DNA of 64,000 nucleotides. Source: Agrobacterium fabrum str. C58. Its GTDB lineage: Bacteria; Pseudomonadota; Alphaproteobacteria; Rhizobiales; Rhizobiaceae. Location of the stretch: NCBI RefSeq assembly GCF_000092025.1, contig NC_003063.2, positions 1,555,501 through 1,619,500 of the forward strand. Direction: 5' to 3'. Below, piece after piece: positions 8,629 through 17,230 of the stretch (the stretch's first letter is position 1; each line of letters begins with the position of its first letter). Made by a program: the position numbers and the translations under genes. The notes under the pieces are model-generated. The model had not been told where the DNA came from. It did no database searches and saw only the letters and a program-made list of their open reading frames with translations.

Positions 8629-9456
8629 ATGTTTCAGAACCGGGCCGAAGCGCTGGCGCTTGCATTGCCCGCCGCAATTTTCGCGGCGGCGGTCTTTCTT
8701 GTGCCGGTCTTCATGCTTCTGTCGGAGGGCTTCCGCACCACTGACGGCTGGACATTGTCGGCCTATGCCGCCTTCTTTTCCGATCCGCTGAACCAGACGG
8801 TTTTCCTGCGTACGCTCAAACTCGGCGCGCTTGTTACCGTCGTCTCGGCCGTGGTGGGTTATGCGGCGGCGTTTGCCATCATCAACTTATCGCCGGGCAA
8901 GAAAGGCCATGTGGTCAATCTCGTCGTGCTGCCGCTGATGATCTCGCCGGTTGCCCGTACCTATGCATGGATCGTCATTCTCGGCAGAACCGGCATCGTC
9001 AATCAGGCGCTGCAGGCGGTGGGCCTGAGCGACGCGCCGATCCGCATCCTGTTTTCCGAAACGGCCGTTTTCATCGGCCTTCTGCAACTGTTCCTGCCGC
9101 TGATGATCATCTCGCTCATCAGCGCGCTGGAAAACATGCCGAAGGACACGATCGCCGCTGCCCGCGTGCTCGGCGCAAACTGGTTTCAGGTGTTCTGGAA
9201 GGTCATCCTGCCGCTCACCAAGGAAGGGCTGGTCGTCGGCGGCACGCTGGTCTTCACCGGTTCGCTGACGGCCTATATCACGCCAGCCATTCTCGGTGGT
9301 TCGAAGGTGCTGATGCTGGAAACCCTGCTTTACCAGCAGGTCACGGTCTCCAATAATTTCGTCGCCGCCAGTGTCATCGCCTTCATTCTGATCGTCATGA
9401 GCTTTGCCGCCAATATCCTCTTGAAGCGCATTGCCACCGCAAGGAACAAGAAATGA
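8629..9456 (+). CDS. ABC importer permease 1 (PotB-like)
   Basis: The 275-residue product is an inner-membrane permease of the PotB/CysU branch with about six hydrophobic segments. The first is ALALALPAAIFAAAVFLVPV. The EAA loop that contacts the ATPase is at ENMPKDTIAAARVLGANWFQVFWKVILP. The ATG at 8629 follows CAGGGAATAAACCG. It overlaps the next permease gene by ATGA. It belongs to the importer whose binding protein and ATPase flank it. Confidence 0.9.
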   Translation: MFQNRAEALALALPAAIFAAAVFLVPVFMLLSEGFRTTDGWTLSAYAAFFSDPLNQTVFLRTLKLGALVTVVSAVVGYAAAFAIINLSPGKKGHVVNLVVLPLMISPVARTYAWIVILGRTGIVNQALQAVGLSDAPIRILFSETAVFIGLLQLFLPLMIISLISALENMPKDTIAAARVLGANWFQVFWKVILPLTKEGLVVGGTLVFTGSLTAYITPAILGGSKVLMLETLLYQQVTVSNNFVAASVIAFILIVMSFAANILLKRIATARNKK

Positions 9457-10232
9457 CCCGGCAGCTCTTCATTCCGCTCACGCTCCTTCTTGTCGTCGGG
9501 TTCCTCATCGGGCCGTTCCTCATCATCGTTGCGGCCTCATTTTCGGCCGGCGATACACTCGCCTTTCCGCCGCAGGGCTTTTCGCTGAAGTGGATCGCCA
9601 AGGTCTTCACCGTCGAAAGCTTCCGTGAGAGTTTTGCGATGTCGATGTTCCTTGCCATCGGCGGCACGTTCACGGCGCTCATCCTCGGCATTCCCGCTTC
9701 CTACGCCATGTCGCGCTACAAGCTGCCTTTTGCCGAAACCGTGCGCACCATCGTTTCCGCGCCGATCATCGTGCCCGGCATCATCGTCGGCCTTGCGCTG
9801 CTGCGCTATTTCGTCGTGCCCTTCGGCATCGGCATCACGCTTGCCCTGTTTCTAGCTCACACTGCGCTCATCCTGCCTTATGCGGTGCGGGTGGTATCGG
9901 CCAGCCTCAACAACCTGCGCTCCGATATAGAGGAGGCGGCGGTGCTGCTTGGCTCGTCGCGGCTTGGTGCCTTTTTCCGGGTAGTGCTACCGAATATACG
10001 CGGTGGCATCCTGTCGGCTTTCATTCTCGGTTTCGTGACGAGTTTCAACCAGGTGCCGGTATCGCTGTTCCTCTCCGGTCCCGGCGTGCGCACATTGCCC
10101 ATCGATATGCTGGGTTACATGGAAATCGTCTTTGATCCTTCCGTTGCAGCTCTTTCCTCGCTGCTCGCCTTCCTTTCCATCGGCATCGTCTTTATGGCCG
10201 AACGTTTCCTGGGGTTCTCCCGTTATGTCTGA
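9453..10232 (+). CDS. ABC importer permease 2 (PotC-like)
   Basis: The 259-residue product is the second membrane subunit, PotC-like, with five to six hydrophobic segments. The EAA loop is near NNLRSDIEEAAVLLGSSRLGAFFRVVLP. The start lies within the ATGA overlap with permease 1, and the end overlaps the ATPase gene by 8 bp, so the subunits are translationally coupled. Confidence 0.9.
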   Translation: MTRQLFIPLTLLLVVGFLIGPFLIIVAASFSAGDTLAFPPQGFSLKWIAKVFTVESFRESFAMSMFLAIGGTFTALILGIPASYAMSRYKLPFAETVRTIVSAPIIVPGIIVGLALLRYFVVPFGIGITLALFLAHTALILPYAVRVVSASLNNLRSDIEEAAVLLGSSRLGAFFRVVLPNIRGGILSAFILGFVTSFNQVPVSLFLSGPGVRTLPIDMLGYMEIVFDPSVAALSSLLAFLSIGIVFMAERFLGFSRYV

Positions 10233-11250
10233 CGCAAATTATCTTTCGCTCAACAAAGTCTCGCTCGCTTATGGCAACAGCATCGCCGTCAAGGATCTCG
10301 ATCTCGATATCCGCAAGGGCGAGCTTCTCGCGCTGCTTGGGCCTTCCGGCTGCGGCAAGACAACGACGATGCGCGCCATTGCCGGGCTGATGCCGGTGGC
10401 AAGTGGGCGTATTGATCTCGATGGCGCCGATATTACGCGCGTCGCGGCCAACAAGCGTGCCGTCGGGCTGGTGTTCCAGTCCTATGCGCTATTCCCCCAT
10501 CTGACTGTTTACGAAAACGTCGCCTTCGGCCTGAAACTCAAGGGCATGAGCGGCAAGACGCTTGACGACAAGGTCGCCTCCGGCCTGAAATCGGTGGGCT
10601 TGTCCAATTTCGCCTCCCGCAAGCCGGCGGAACTTTCCGGCGGCCAGCAGCAGCGCGTGGCGCTGGCGCGCTCCATGGTCATGGAGCCAAAGGTGCTGCT
10701 GCTCGACGAGCCGCTCTCCAACCTCGATGCCCGCCTGCGCCTTGAAATGCGCACCGAATTGCAGCGCGTGCAGAAGGAAACCGGCGTGACGATGATCTTC
10801 GTCACCCATGACCAGATCGAGGCTTTGGCGCTGGCCGACCGTATTGTCGTCATGAAGGGGGGCAAGATTGAGCAGATCGGCACGCCTGAGGAAATTTATA
10901 ACGCGCCGGTTTCGTCCTTCGTGGCTGACTTCGTCGGCTTCGAAAACATCTTCGCGCTGGAAGACGGCGCGTTGAAAACCGCAAACGGCAAGACATCACT
11001 TACCGGACCAGTCCCTTCAGCATCTGGACTGGCCTGGCGGCCGCGCATGGTAACCCTTGGTTCAGGTCCTTTCCAGGGAACCGTGCGCGGCACATCCTTT
11101 GCAGGCAACAGCCGCGAATATCTGCTGGACACGCCGCTTGGCGCCATCAAGGCAGAAACCGACGCCGCCCTTGCTGCGCACGCCATCGGTGATACGCTCG
11201 CCTTCGATCTGCCGGTCGAAAAAGCGGCAAGCCTCAAGGTGTTCAACTGA
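10225..11250 (+). CDS. ABC importer ATP-binding subunit (PotA-like)
   Basis: The 341-residue ATPase has Walker A GPSGCGKTT (near residues 37-45), Q-loop FQSYALFPHLTVYENV, signature LSGGQQQRVALARSM, Walker [13 protein letters not shown] and the H-loop VTHDQIEAL. The C-terminal part is a TOBE-like OB domain as in PotA/CysA. The start at 10225 overlaps the permease stop. It powers the importer encoded by the three preceding genes and is followed after 2 bp by the nucleoside hydrolase gene. Confidence 0.92.
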   Translation: MSDANYLSLNKVSLAYGNSIAVKDLDLDIRKGELLALLGPSGCGKTTTMRAIAGLMPVASGRIDLDGADITRVAANKRAVGLVFQSYALFPHLTVYENVAFGLKLKGMSGKTLDDKVASGLKSVGLSNFASRKPAELSGGQQQRVALARSMVMEPKVLLLDEPLSNLDARLRLEMRTELQRVQKETGVTMIFVTHDQIEALALADRIVVMKGGKIEQIGTPEEIYNAPVSSFVADFVGFENIFALEDGALKTANGKTSLTGPVPSASGLAWRPRMVTLGSGPFQGTVRGTSFAGNSREYLLDTPLGAIKAETDAALAAHAIGDTLAFDLPVEKAASLKVFN

Positions 11251-11252
11251 CG

Positions 11253-12173
11253 ATGGGCGTGTGGATCGATACCGATATGGGCTTTGACGATATCGCCGCC
11301 ATCATGGTGGTGCAATCGGCAGGCCTTGCCATCGACGGCATCTCTTTGGTGTTCGGCAATGCCACGCTGGATGCGGTCTGCCGCAATGCCGCAGGCGCCG
11401 TAGCAAGCTTCGGCTGGTCGATGCCGATCCATCAGGGCCGCGCCATGCCCGTCCTCGGCGCGCTCGAAACCGCGCAGTCCATCCTCGGTGAAAGCGGCAT
11501 TCCGACCGCCGGCCAAAGCCTGCCGGATGCGCCGGCTCTGCCAAAAAGCGATGCCTTTACCGCTCTCTGCAACTGGCTGGAGGGTGAAGGCGAAAAGCGC
11601 ATCCTCGCGCTCGGCCCGCTCACCAATATCGCCGCACTTTGTCTCGCTCGGCCCGATCTTGCCGCCAGAATTTCCGACCTCACCTGGATGGGGGGCGGGC
11701 TTACCAGTGGCAACCACACGGCATCGGCCGAATTCAACGCCTTCGCCGATCCCGAGGCACTGGCCATCGTGCTCGCCCATGGCCTGCCGCTGCGCATGGT
11801 CGATCTCGATGCTTGCCGCAAGGTCATGGCCTCGCCCGCCGATGTCCTGCCGATCCGCACCGCCGACGGCAGGAATGCGGGCCTTATTGCCGATCTGTTT
11901 GATGGTTTCATCGGCATCGCCACCAGTCGCGGTAGGGCTGCCATGGCGCTTTACGATCCCGTCGCCGCAGTCGGCTTTACCTCCGATCATCTCGGCTGGC
12001 AGCAGGCGCGCATCGATGTCGAACTCCATGCCTCGCTGACGCGGGGAAGAACCGTGGTCGAGACACGCGCGGAGAAGGTGACAGACTTTAACGCCCAGTT
12101 TGCCGTGACCGTTGATGCTGGAGCCGCAAAGGCCGCCATATTGGAAGCATTGCGCCGGGAGGCTGCCCGATGA
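11253..12173 (+). CDS. Nucleoside hydrolase (IUNH family)
   Basis: The 306-residue enzyme hydrolyses the N-glycosidic bond of ribonucleosides to base plus ribose. The N terminus has the calcium-binding signature DTDMGFDD (residues 6-13). The middle has LALGPLTNIAALCLARPDL and MGGG, followed by AEFNAFADPEAL. Near the end is YDPVAAV; many family members have HDP here, so Tyr in place of the His may reflect a different substrate preference. It begins 2 bp after the ATPase gene and overlaps the adenine deaminase gene in ATGA. Together they would take a nucleoside such as adenosine to free base and then deaminate it. Confidence 0.9.
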   Translation: MGVWIDTDMGFDDIAAIMVVQSAGLAIDGISLVFGNATLDAVCRNAAGAVASFGWSMPIHQGRAMPVLGALETAQSILGESGIPTAGQSLPDAPALPKSDAFTALCNWLEGEGEKRILALGPLTNIAALCLARPDLAARISDLTWMGGGLTSGNHTASAEFNAFADPEALAIVLAHGLPLRMVDLDACRKVMASPADVLPIRTADGRNAGLIADLFDGFIGIATSRGRAAMALYDPVAAVGFTSDHLGWQQARIDVELHASLTRGRTVVETRAEKVTDFNAQFAVTVDAGAAKAAILEALRREAAR

Positions 12174-13963
12174 CCGCGCAAATCCGCCTGGCGGAGCCTG
12201 CCGATCTCAACGACGACACCCTGCGCGCCCGTGCGGTTGCCGCCGCGCGTGGTGATCAGCGTTTTGATGTTCTCATCACCGGCGGAACATTGGTGGATGT
12301 GGTGACGGGCGAGCTTCGCCCTGCCGATATCGGCATTGTCGGAGCGCTGATCGCCAGCGTTCACGAACCGGCAAGCCGCAGGGACGCCGCGCAGGTGATA
12401 GACGCGGGCGGGGCCTATGTCTCGCCGGGGCTGATCGACACGCATATGCACATCGAAAGCTCGATGATCACGCCGGCCGCCTATGCGGCAGCGGTGGTTG
12501 CCCGCGGCGTCACCACCATCGTCTGGGACCCGCATGAATTCGGCAACGTGCATGGTGTCGATGGCGTGCGCTGGGCGGCGAAGGCGATCGAAAACCTGCC
12601 ATTGCGCGCCATTCTGCTCGCCCCCTCCTGCGTGCCGTCAGCACCGGGGCTAGAGCGCGGCGGTGCGGATTTCGATGCCGCCATTCTCGCCGATCTCCTC
12701 TCCTGGCCGGAAATTGGCGGCATTGCGGAAATCATGAACATGCGCGGTGTCATCGAGCGCGATCCGCGCATGAGCGGCATCGTTCAGGCCGGGCTCGCCG
12801 CGGAAAAGCTGGTCTGCGGCCATGCGCGGGGCCTGAAGAATGCCGATCTCAACGCCTTCATGGCGGCGGGCGTTTCTTCCGATCACGAACTGGTCTCGGG
12901 CGAAGACCTCATGGCGAAGCTCAGGGCAGGGCTGACGATCGAGCTGCGCGGTTCGCATGATCATCTGCTGCCGGAATTCGTGGCGGCGCTGAATACGCTC
13001 GGCCACCTGCCGCAGACGGTGACGCTCTGCACCGATGATGTCTTCCCTGACGACCTGTTGCAGGGCGGCGGGCTGGATGATGTGGTGCGCCGTCTTGTGC
13101 GTTATGGCCTCAAGCCCGAATGGGCGCTACGCGCCGCTACGCTGAATGCCGCGCAAAGGCTTGGCCGTTCCGATCTCGGCCTCATAGCCGCAGGCCGCCG
13201 CGCTGATATCGTCGTTTTCGAGGATCTGAACGGCTTTTCGGCCCGTCATGTGCTCGCAAGCGGCCGGGCCGTTGCAGAAGGCGGCCGCATGCTTGTCGAC
13301 ATTCCCACCTGCGATACGACCGTACTCAAAGGCTCGATGAAGCTTCCGCTACGCATGGCCAATGATTTCCTGGTGAAATCTCAGGGTGCGAAGGTACGCC
13401 TCGCCACCATTGACCGCCCGCGGTTCACGCAATGGGGTGAGACGGAAGCGGACGTGAAAGACGGTTTCGTGGTTCCGCCGGAGGGTGCGACGATGATCTC
13501 CGTCACCCACCGCCACGGTATGGCCGAGCCCACCACAAAAACCGGCTTCCTCACCGGCTGGGGACGCTGGAACGGCGCCTTCGCCACCACCGTCTCGCAT
13601 GACAGCCATAACCTCACCGTCTTCGGTGGCAACGCAGGGGACATGGCGCTCGCCGCCAATGCGGTGATCGGCACCGGCGGCGGCATGGCCGTTGCCTCCG
13701 AAGGCAAGGTCACCGCGATCCTCCCGCTGCCGCTCTCCGGCCTCGTATCCGATGCGCCGCTCGAAGAGGTGGCGCGGGCTTTCGAGGACTTGCGCGAAGC
13801 CGTCGGCAAGGTGGTGGAATGGCAGCCGCCCTATCTCGTCTTCAAGGCCTGCTTCGGCGCCACGCTCGCCTGCAATATCGGCCCGCATCAGACGGATATG
13901 GGCATTGCCGATGTGTTGACGGGGAAGGTGATGGAAAGCCCGGTCATCGAGGTTTTGGGATAA
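12170..13963 (+). CDS. ade: Adenine deaminase
   Basis: The 597-residue metal-dependent amidohydrolase converts adenine to hypoxanthine and ammonia. It shows the beta-strand-1 metal motif GLIDTHMHIESSM (near residue 90), then VWDPHEFGNVHG, the His motif CGHARGLKNADLNAF, SSDHELVSGEDL, and the C-terminal Ade domain (SHDSHNLTVFGGNAGDMALA). Length matches bacterial AdeC/Ade (about 570-600). It is the last gene of the LacI-headed operon, fused by ATGA to the nucleoside hydrolase gene. A weak hairpin follows. Confidence 0.93.
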   Translation: MTAQIRLAEPADLNDDTLRARAVAAARGDQRFDVLITGGTLVDVVTGELRPADIGIVGALIASVHEPASRRDAAQVIDAGGAYVSPGLIDTHMHIESSMITPAAYAAAVVARGVTTIVWDPHEFGNVHGVDGVRWAAKAIENLPLRAILLAPSCVPSAPGLERGGADFDAAILADLLSWPEIGGIAEIMNMRGVIERDPRMSGIVQAGLAAEKLVCGHARGLKNADLNAFMAAGVSSDHELVSGEDLMAKLRAGLTIELRGSHDHLLPEFVAALNTLGHLPQTVTLCTDDVFPDDLLQGGGLDDVVRRLVRYGLKPEWALRAATLNAAQRLGRSDLGLIAAGRRADIVVFEDLNGFSARHVLASGRAVAEGGRMLVDIPTCDTTVLKGSMKLPLRMANDFLVKSQGAKVRLATIDRPRFTQWGETEADVKDGFVVPPEGATMISVTHRHGMAEPTTKTGFLTGWGRWNGAFATTVSHDSHNLTVFGGNAGDMALAANAVIGTGGGMAVASEGKVTAILPLPLSGLVSDAPLEEVARAFEDLREAVGKVVEWQPPYLVFKACFGATLACNIGPHQTDMGIADVLTGKVMESPVIEVLG

Positions 13964-13974
13964 TAACGTCAGGA

Positions 13975-14008
13975 CCGGCTGCCGCGATGTCGTCGTCGTG
14001 GCAGCCGG
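13975..14008 (+). terminator. Hairpin after ade
   Basis: CCGGCTGCC (13975-13983) pairs with GGCAGCCGG (14000-14008) across a 16-base loop. No T-run follows, so it is either a weak terminator or an mRNA 3'-end stabiliser for the convergent genes. Confidence 0.4.
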
Positions 14009-14014
14009 GGCCTG

Positions 14015-14716
14015 TCAGTTCACATTGTGAAGCTGCGCTTCGCCATTGTGGAGAAAGCAGGCTTTGGTGAAGAGACCCAAATCCAGCAGGTTGGGCAGGC
14101 GGATATCGCGCATATCGGGAAGCCGCTTGTTTTCAGGATCAAACGAGCGGTCAACCTGCGAGATGAATGCGAAAATGACGCCGGTCTTTTGTGCGAATTC
14201 CCCAAGGGCTGTCACCTGTTGCGACAGGTCCGGCTTGTGCCGCTGCTGATCGAGTATCTGCAGATAATCGATCACGGCGAAGGTGCCGGGTCTGGCTGGT
14301 GACAAATGGCGGATGATGTAATCCGCGCATATCTCGTCCGATGTCACGATCTCGGTTTCTCTTTTTCCGGCCGCATGTTTTTCGATACGCTTTCTTGCCT
14401 GTTGCTCCGTCATTTCGAGCGTGAGCAAGACGGACTGACGCCCGTCTTCGGCTGCCGCGCGCAAAAGTTCAAACCCAAGCGCTGTCTTGCCTTGGCCTGG
14501 GCGGCCGGCAAGCAGAAGCATGTCGCCATGCACGATGCGGGAGAACAGGTTTTCGGATAAGGAGCCCGCCGCAACGTGAGCGGACAGCAGGCTCCACCGT
14601 GCGAATCCTTCCTCGCGCGCGATCTGGTCCAGTGCTTCGTGCAGGGGAATGGCATTGTTTCGGACCATGAGCTTGGCCCGCCGTTTTAATTGAAAAATCG
14701 GAGTAGAAAGTTTCAT
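14015..14716 (-). CDS. Stand-alone DnaB C-terminal-like (SF4) ATPase
   Basis: The 233-residue product has a RecA-type core like the C-terminal half of DnaB. Walker A is GRPGQGKT (71-78), the H1a Glu is in LLTLEMT (about 101), Walker B is FAVIDYLQIL (146-154), and FISQVDRSF near residue 190 corresponds to the DnaB H4 Gln block. The DnaB N-terminal collar is absent. A short basic region (FQLKRRAKLMVRNN) and a helical segment ending ARWSLLSAH stand in its place. The ATG at 14716 follows AGAGG. No phage or plasmid gene is nearby. Function is unknown; it may act in DNA replication or repair, or be a relic of a mobile replication module. Confidence 0.72.
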   Translation of the reverse strand: MKLSTPIFQLKRRAKLMVRNNAIPLHEALDQIAREEGFARWSLLSAHVAAGSLSENLFSRIVHGDMLLLAGRPGQGKTALGFELLRAAAEDGRQSVLLTLEMTEQQARKRIEKHAAGKRETEIVTSDEICADYIIRHLSPARPGTFAVIDYLQILDQQRHKPDLSQQVTALGEFAQKTGVIFAFISQVDRSFDPENKRLPDMRDIRLPNLLDLGLFTKACFLHNGEAQLHNVN

Positions 14717-14932
14717 CAAAAGACCTCTATTTCGGGTCTGAAACGCAATCCCTCCTTATGCGAATGCCCGAACAGACGGTTCGATGATGATATTACCCCG
14801 CATGTCGAATGCTTCCCCGAAGGGAGGGGGGAGGCGTGGGTTGCGCCTGTGCGCAGAAATTACCGCGCCCGATGATTCGCCACAAGCGTCCGAAATATCG
14901 ACGGTCAAAAAACGGCAGGCAGTAAGATGGGT

Positions 14933-16105
14933 CTACTCCGCCGCCAGTTCCTGCTCCACCAATGTCGCCCAGAACGCCACGCCCGGCACGATGGCCGCAT
15001 CGTTGAAGTCGTAGGAGGTGTTGTGGTGCAGCGCGCCATCCACCGCCGGGCCGTTGCCGAGCCAGACATAGCAGCCGGGGGCTTCGCCGGCGAAGAAAGC
15101 GAAGTCGTCACCGGCGGTCGAGGGCGGGAAGGCGGTGCGGGCCTTGGTGCCGAACACTGTTTTTGCGGCGCGCAGCGCCCTCTTCGTCGCGTCCGCCTCA
15201 TTGATGACGGGCGGAATGCGGCGGATGAAGTCGTACTGCGCCTCGATGCCGAACATCGCCGCCGTGCCCTTCGCCAGCCGGCCGATTTCCGCCTCCAGCT
15301 GGTCGCGCACATCTGCCGCATAAGCACGCGCCGTGCCGCCGATTTCGACGAGATCGGGAATGACGTTGAGCGCCTTAGGATCACCTGCCTGCACCGAACA
15401 GGCGCTGACCACCGCGGGTTGCAGCGGGTCGATGACTCGGCCGACGATCGTCTGCAGCGAGGCGAGGAAGGTGCCCGTCGCCGTTATGGGGTCACGGCCG
15501 AGATGCGGCTTGGCGCCATGGGTGCCGATGCCCTTGAAGGTGACGCGCCAGCTATCGGAAGAGGCAAGCTGGGGGCCTTCCACCACGGCCATTTCGTCAA
15601 GCCCAAGCCCCGGCATATTGTGAAGGCCATAGACCGCATCGCAGGGAAACAGATCGAACAGCCCGTCTTCCACCATTTTTTTCGCGCCACCCCGGCCTTC
15701 TTCGGCCGGCTGGAAGATGAAATGCACGGTGCCGGAAAAGTCGCGGGTCTTGGCGAGGTAACGCGCGGCACCCAGCAGCATCGCGGTGTGGCCGTCATGA
15801 CCGCAGGCATGCATCTTGCCGGGAAATTTCGATTTATAGGGCCGCTCGGGCATCTCAGGCATGGCCAGCGCATCCATGTCGGCCCGCAGGCCGATGCTGC
15901 GGGTGCCGTTACCCACCTGCAACGTGCCCACAACGCCGGTACCGCCGAGACCGCGATGCACCTTCAGCCCGGCGCGCTCGAGCAGATCGGCGACGATGGC
16001 GCTGGTTCTTTCCTCTTCGAAACCCAGTTCCGGATGCGCGTGCAGATCATGACGAAGCTCCGTCAGGAATGGCAGGTCCTCACCGATCCGGTCCAGCAGT
16101 CTCAT
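14933..16105 (-). CDS. M20D-family amidohydrolase (hippurate hydrolase-like)
   Basis: The 390-residue metalloenzyme removes an acyl group from an N-acyl amino acid or similar amide. It shows LRHDLHAHPELGFEE at the N terminus, metal ligands in LRADMDALAMPE and MHACGHDGHTAMLLGAA, and FQPAEEGRGGAKKM with the general-base Glu. The C-terminal ligand motif is ATAGDDFAFFAGEAPG-like. The ATG at 16105 was chosen because AAGGA precedes it; a possible ATG at 16144 lacks a ribosome site. It is divergent from the phosphoribosyltransferase gene. A second family member lies at 32380. Confidence 0.9.
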   Translation of the reverse strand: MRLLDRIGEDLPFLTELRHDLHAHPELGFEEERTSAIVADLLERAGLKVHRGLGGTGVVGTLQVGNGTRSIGLRADMDALAMPEMPERPYKSKFPGKMHACGHDGHTAMLLGAARYLAKTRDFSGTVHFIFQPAEEGRGGAKKMVEDGLFDLFPCDAVYGLHNMPGLGLDEMAVVEGPQLASSDSWRVTFKGIGTHGAKPHLGRDPITATGTFLASLQTIVGRVIDPLQPAVVSACSVQAGDPKALNVIPDLVEIGGTARAYAADVRDQLEAEIGRLAKGTAAMFGIEAQYDFIRRIPPVINEADATKRALRAAKTVFGTKARTAFPPSTAGDDFAFFAGEAPGCYVWLGNGPAVDGALHHNTSYDFNDAAIVPGVAFWATLVEQELAAE

Positions 16106-16317
16106 GGGAAGCTTGTCCTTGAATATGGGGAAAACCCGCGTCATAGGTGGGTTTGTCCGAATGCCTGTTGCTTTTTTCTCTTCTAGCGGAAAAAGCCAAT
16201 GAAATGAACCCGCCGCATGTGTGCGGTTGCTGAAATGCCTAATATGTCGAACGGGGTTGGCGAGGCTGAAAAAAACCGCATCCGTCTTGCGCCATTCCGC
16301 TCCTGAAAGGAAAACCG

Positions 16318-17025
16318 ATGCCGTCATCCGCATCGCCCGCCGCCCAGTCTCCCGCTGCGCCGCACGAGTTCTGGCAGAACATTCTTCCGCCCGGCACCTT
16401 TGCGACGGCAGGTCCGCATTCCAGCTTCTTTCCGGCGGAACTGGATGACAACAGGCAGATATGCCTGCCCATCCGGCCGCTTGCGGATGGCGAACATGCG
16501 CTTGCCTCACTCATCGTCAATCAGGCCTCATTCGAGGTGCTGGAGGCGCTGGCGGCCGATCTTGCCGCCAAGCTCGCGCCGTTCAGCCCTGACGTCGTGA
16601 TTGGCCTGCCGACGCTGGGGCTGACGCTTGCCGCCGCCGTTGCCCGCCATCTCGGCCATTCCCGTTACGTGCCGCTCGGCACCTCGCGGAAATTCTGGTA
16701 TTTGGAGGAACTGTCGGTGCCGATGTCTTCCATCACCACCAAGCAGGAAAAGCGGCTTTACATCGATCCGCGCATGTTGCCGCTCCTCGAGGGCAAACGG
16801 GTGGCGCTGGTGGATGATGTCATCTCCAGCGGCAGTTCGATTATATCAGGTCTTTCGCTTCTCGCCTCATCCGGCATCAAGCCGGTGGCAATCGGCGCTG
16901 CCATGCTGCAATCGGATCGCTGGCGGGAAAAAATCGCCGCTTTCGGGTCGGAATGGCCGGAGCGGGTGAGGGGCGTTTTTGCCACGCCGCTGCTGACAAA
17001 AGCCGAAGGCGGCTGGCAGGCTTGA
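16318..17025 (+). CDS. Phosphoribosyltransferase-domain protein
   Basis: The 235-residue product carries the PRPP-binding signature VALVDDVISSGSS (residues 162-174) and a preceding hood and core region (VIGLPTLGLTLAAAVARHLG). The overall layout resembles adenine phosphoribosyltransferase or related orphan PRTases. The start follows AAAGGAAAACCG. Lying 2.4 kb from the adenine deaminase operon, it may salvage the base released there, but it is not in that operon and the substrate is not certain. An inverted repeat GGTGA-TAATT-TCACC lies 30 bp after the stop. Confidence 0.82.
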   Translation: MPSSASPAAQSPAAPHEFWQNILPPGTFATAGPHSSFFPAELDDNRQICLPIRPLADGEHALASLIVNQASFEVLEALAADLAAKLAPFSPDVVIGLPTLGLTLAAAVARHLGHSRYVPLGTSRKFWYLEELSVPMSSITTKQEKRLYIDPRMLPLLEGKRVALVDDVISSGSSIISGLSLLASSGIKPVAIGAAMLQSDRWREKIAAFGSEWPERVRGVFATPLLTKAEGGWQA

Positions 17026-17230
17026 CGTTGCGCAATTCCCGGCAAAAGGCAAGTGGTGATAATTTCACCGCTGCCTAATTTGCGTCTTGCGGAGCCGCGA
17101 GAGATCGTCCTAAGATCGTTTCCGACAGATTATAGCGGTCGGCAAAAAATGCGCCGGTTTGCTTTCGCGCGGTGTCATTCCGGCGTCTGCCCGCCCCCTT
17201 TGGTTTTGCCGCTTACTGGAATTTCTTGAC

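Noticed and set aside
17047..17075. Operator or terminator after the PRTase gene
   Set aside because: GGTGA-TAATT-TCACC has only 5-bp arms and no T-run, too weak to list as a feature.
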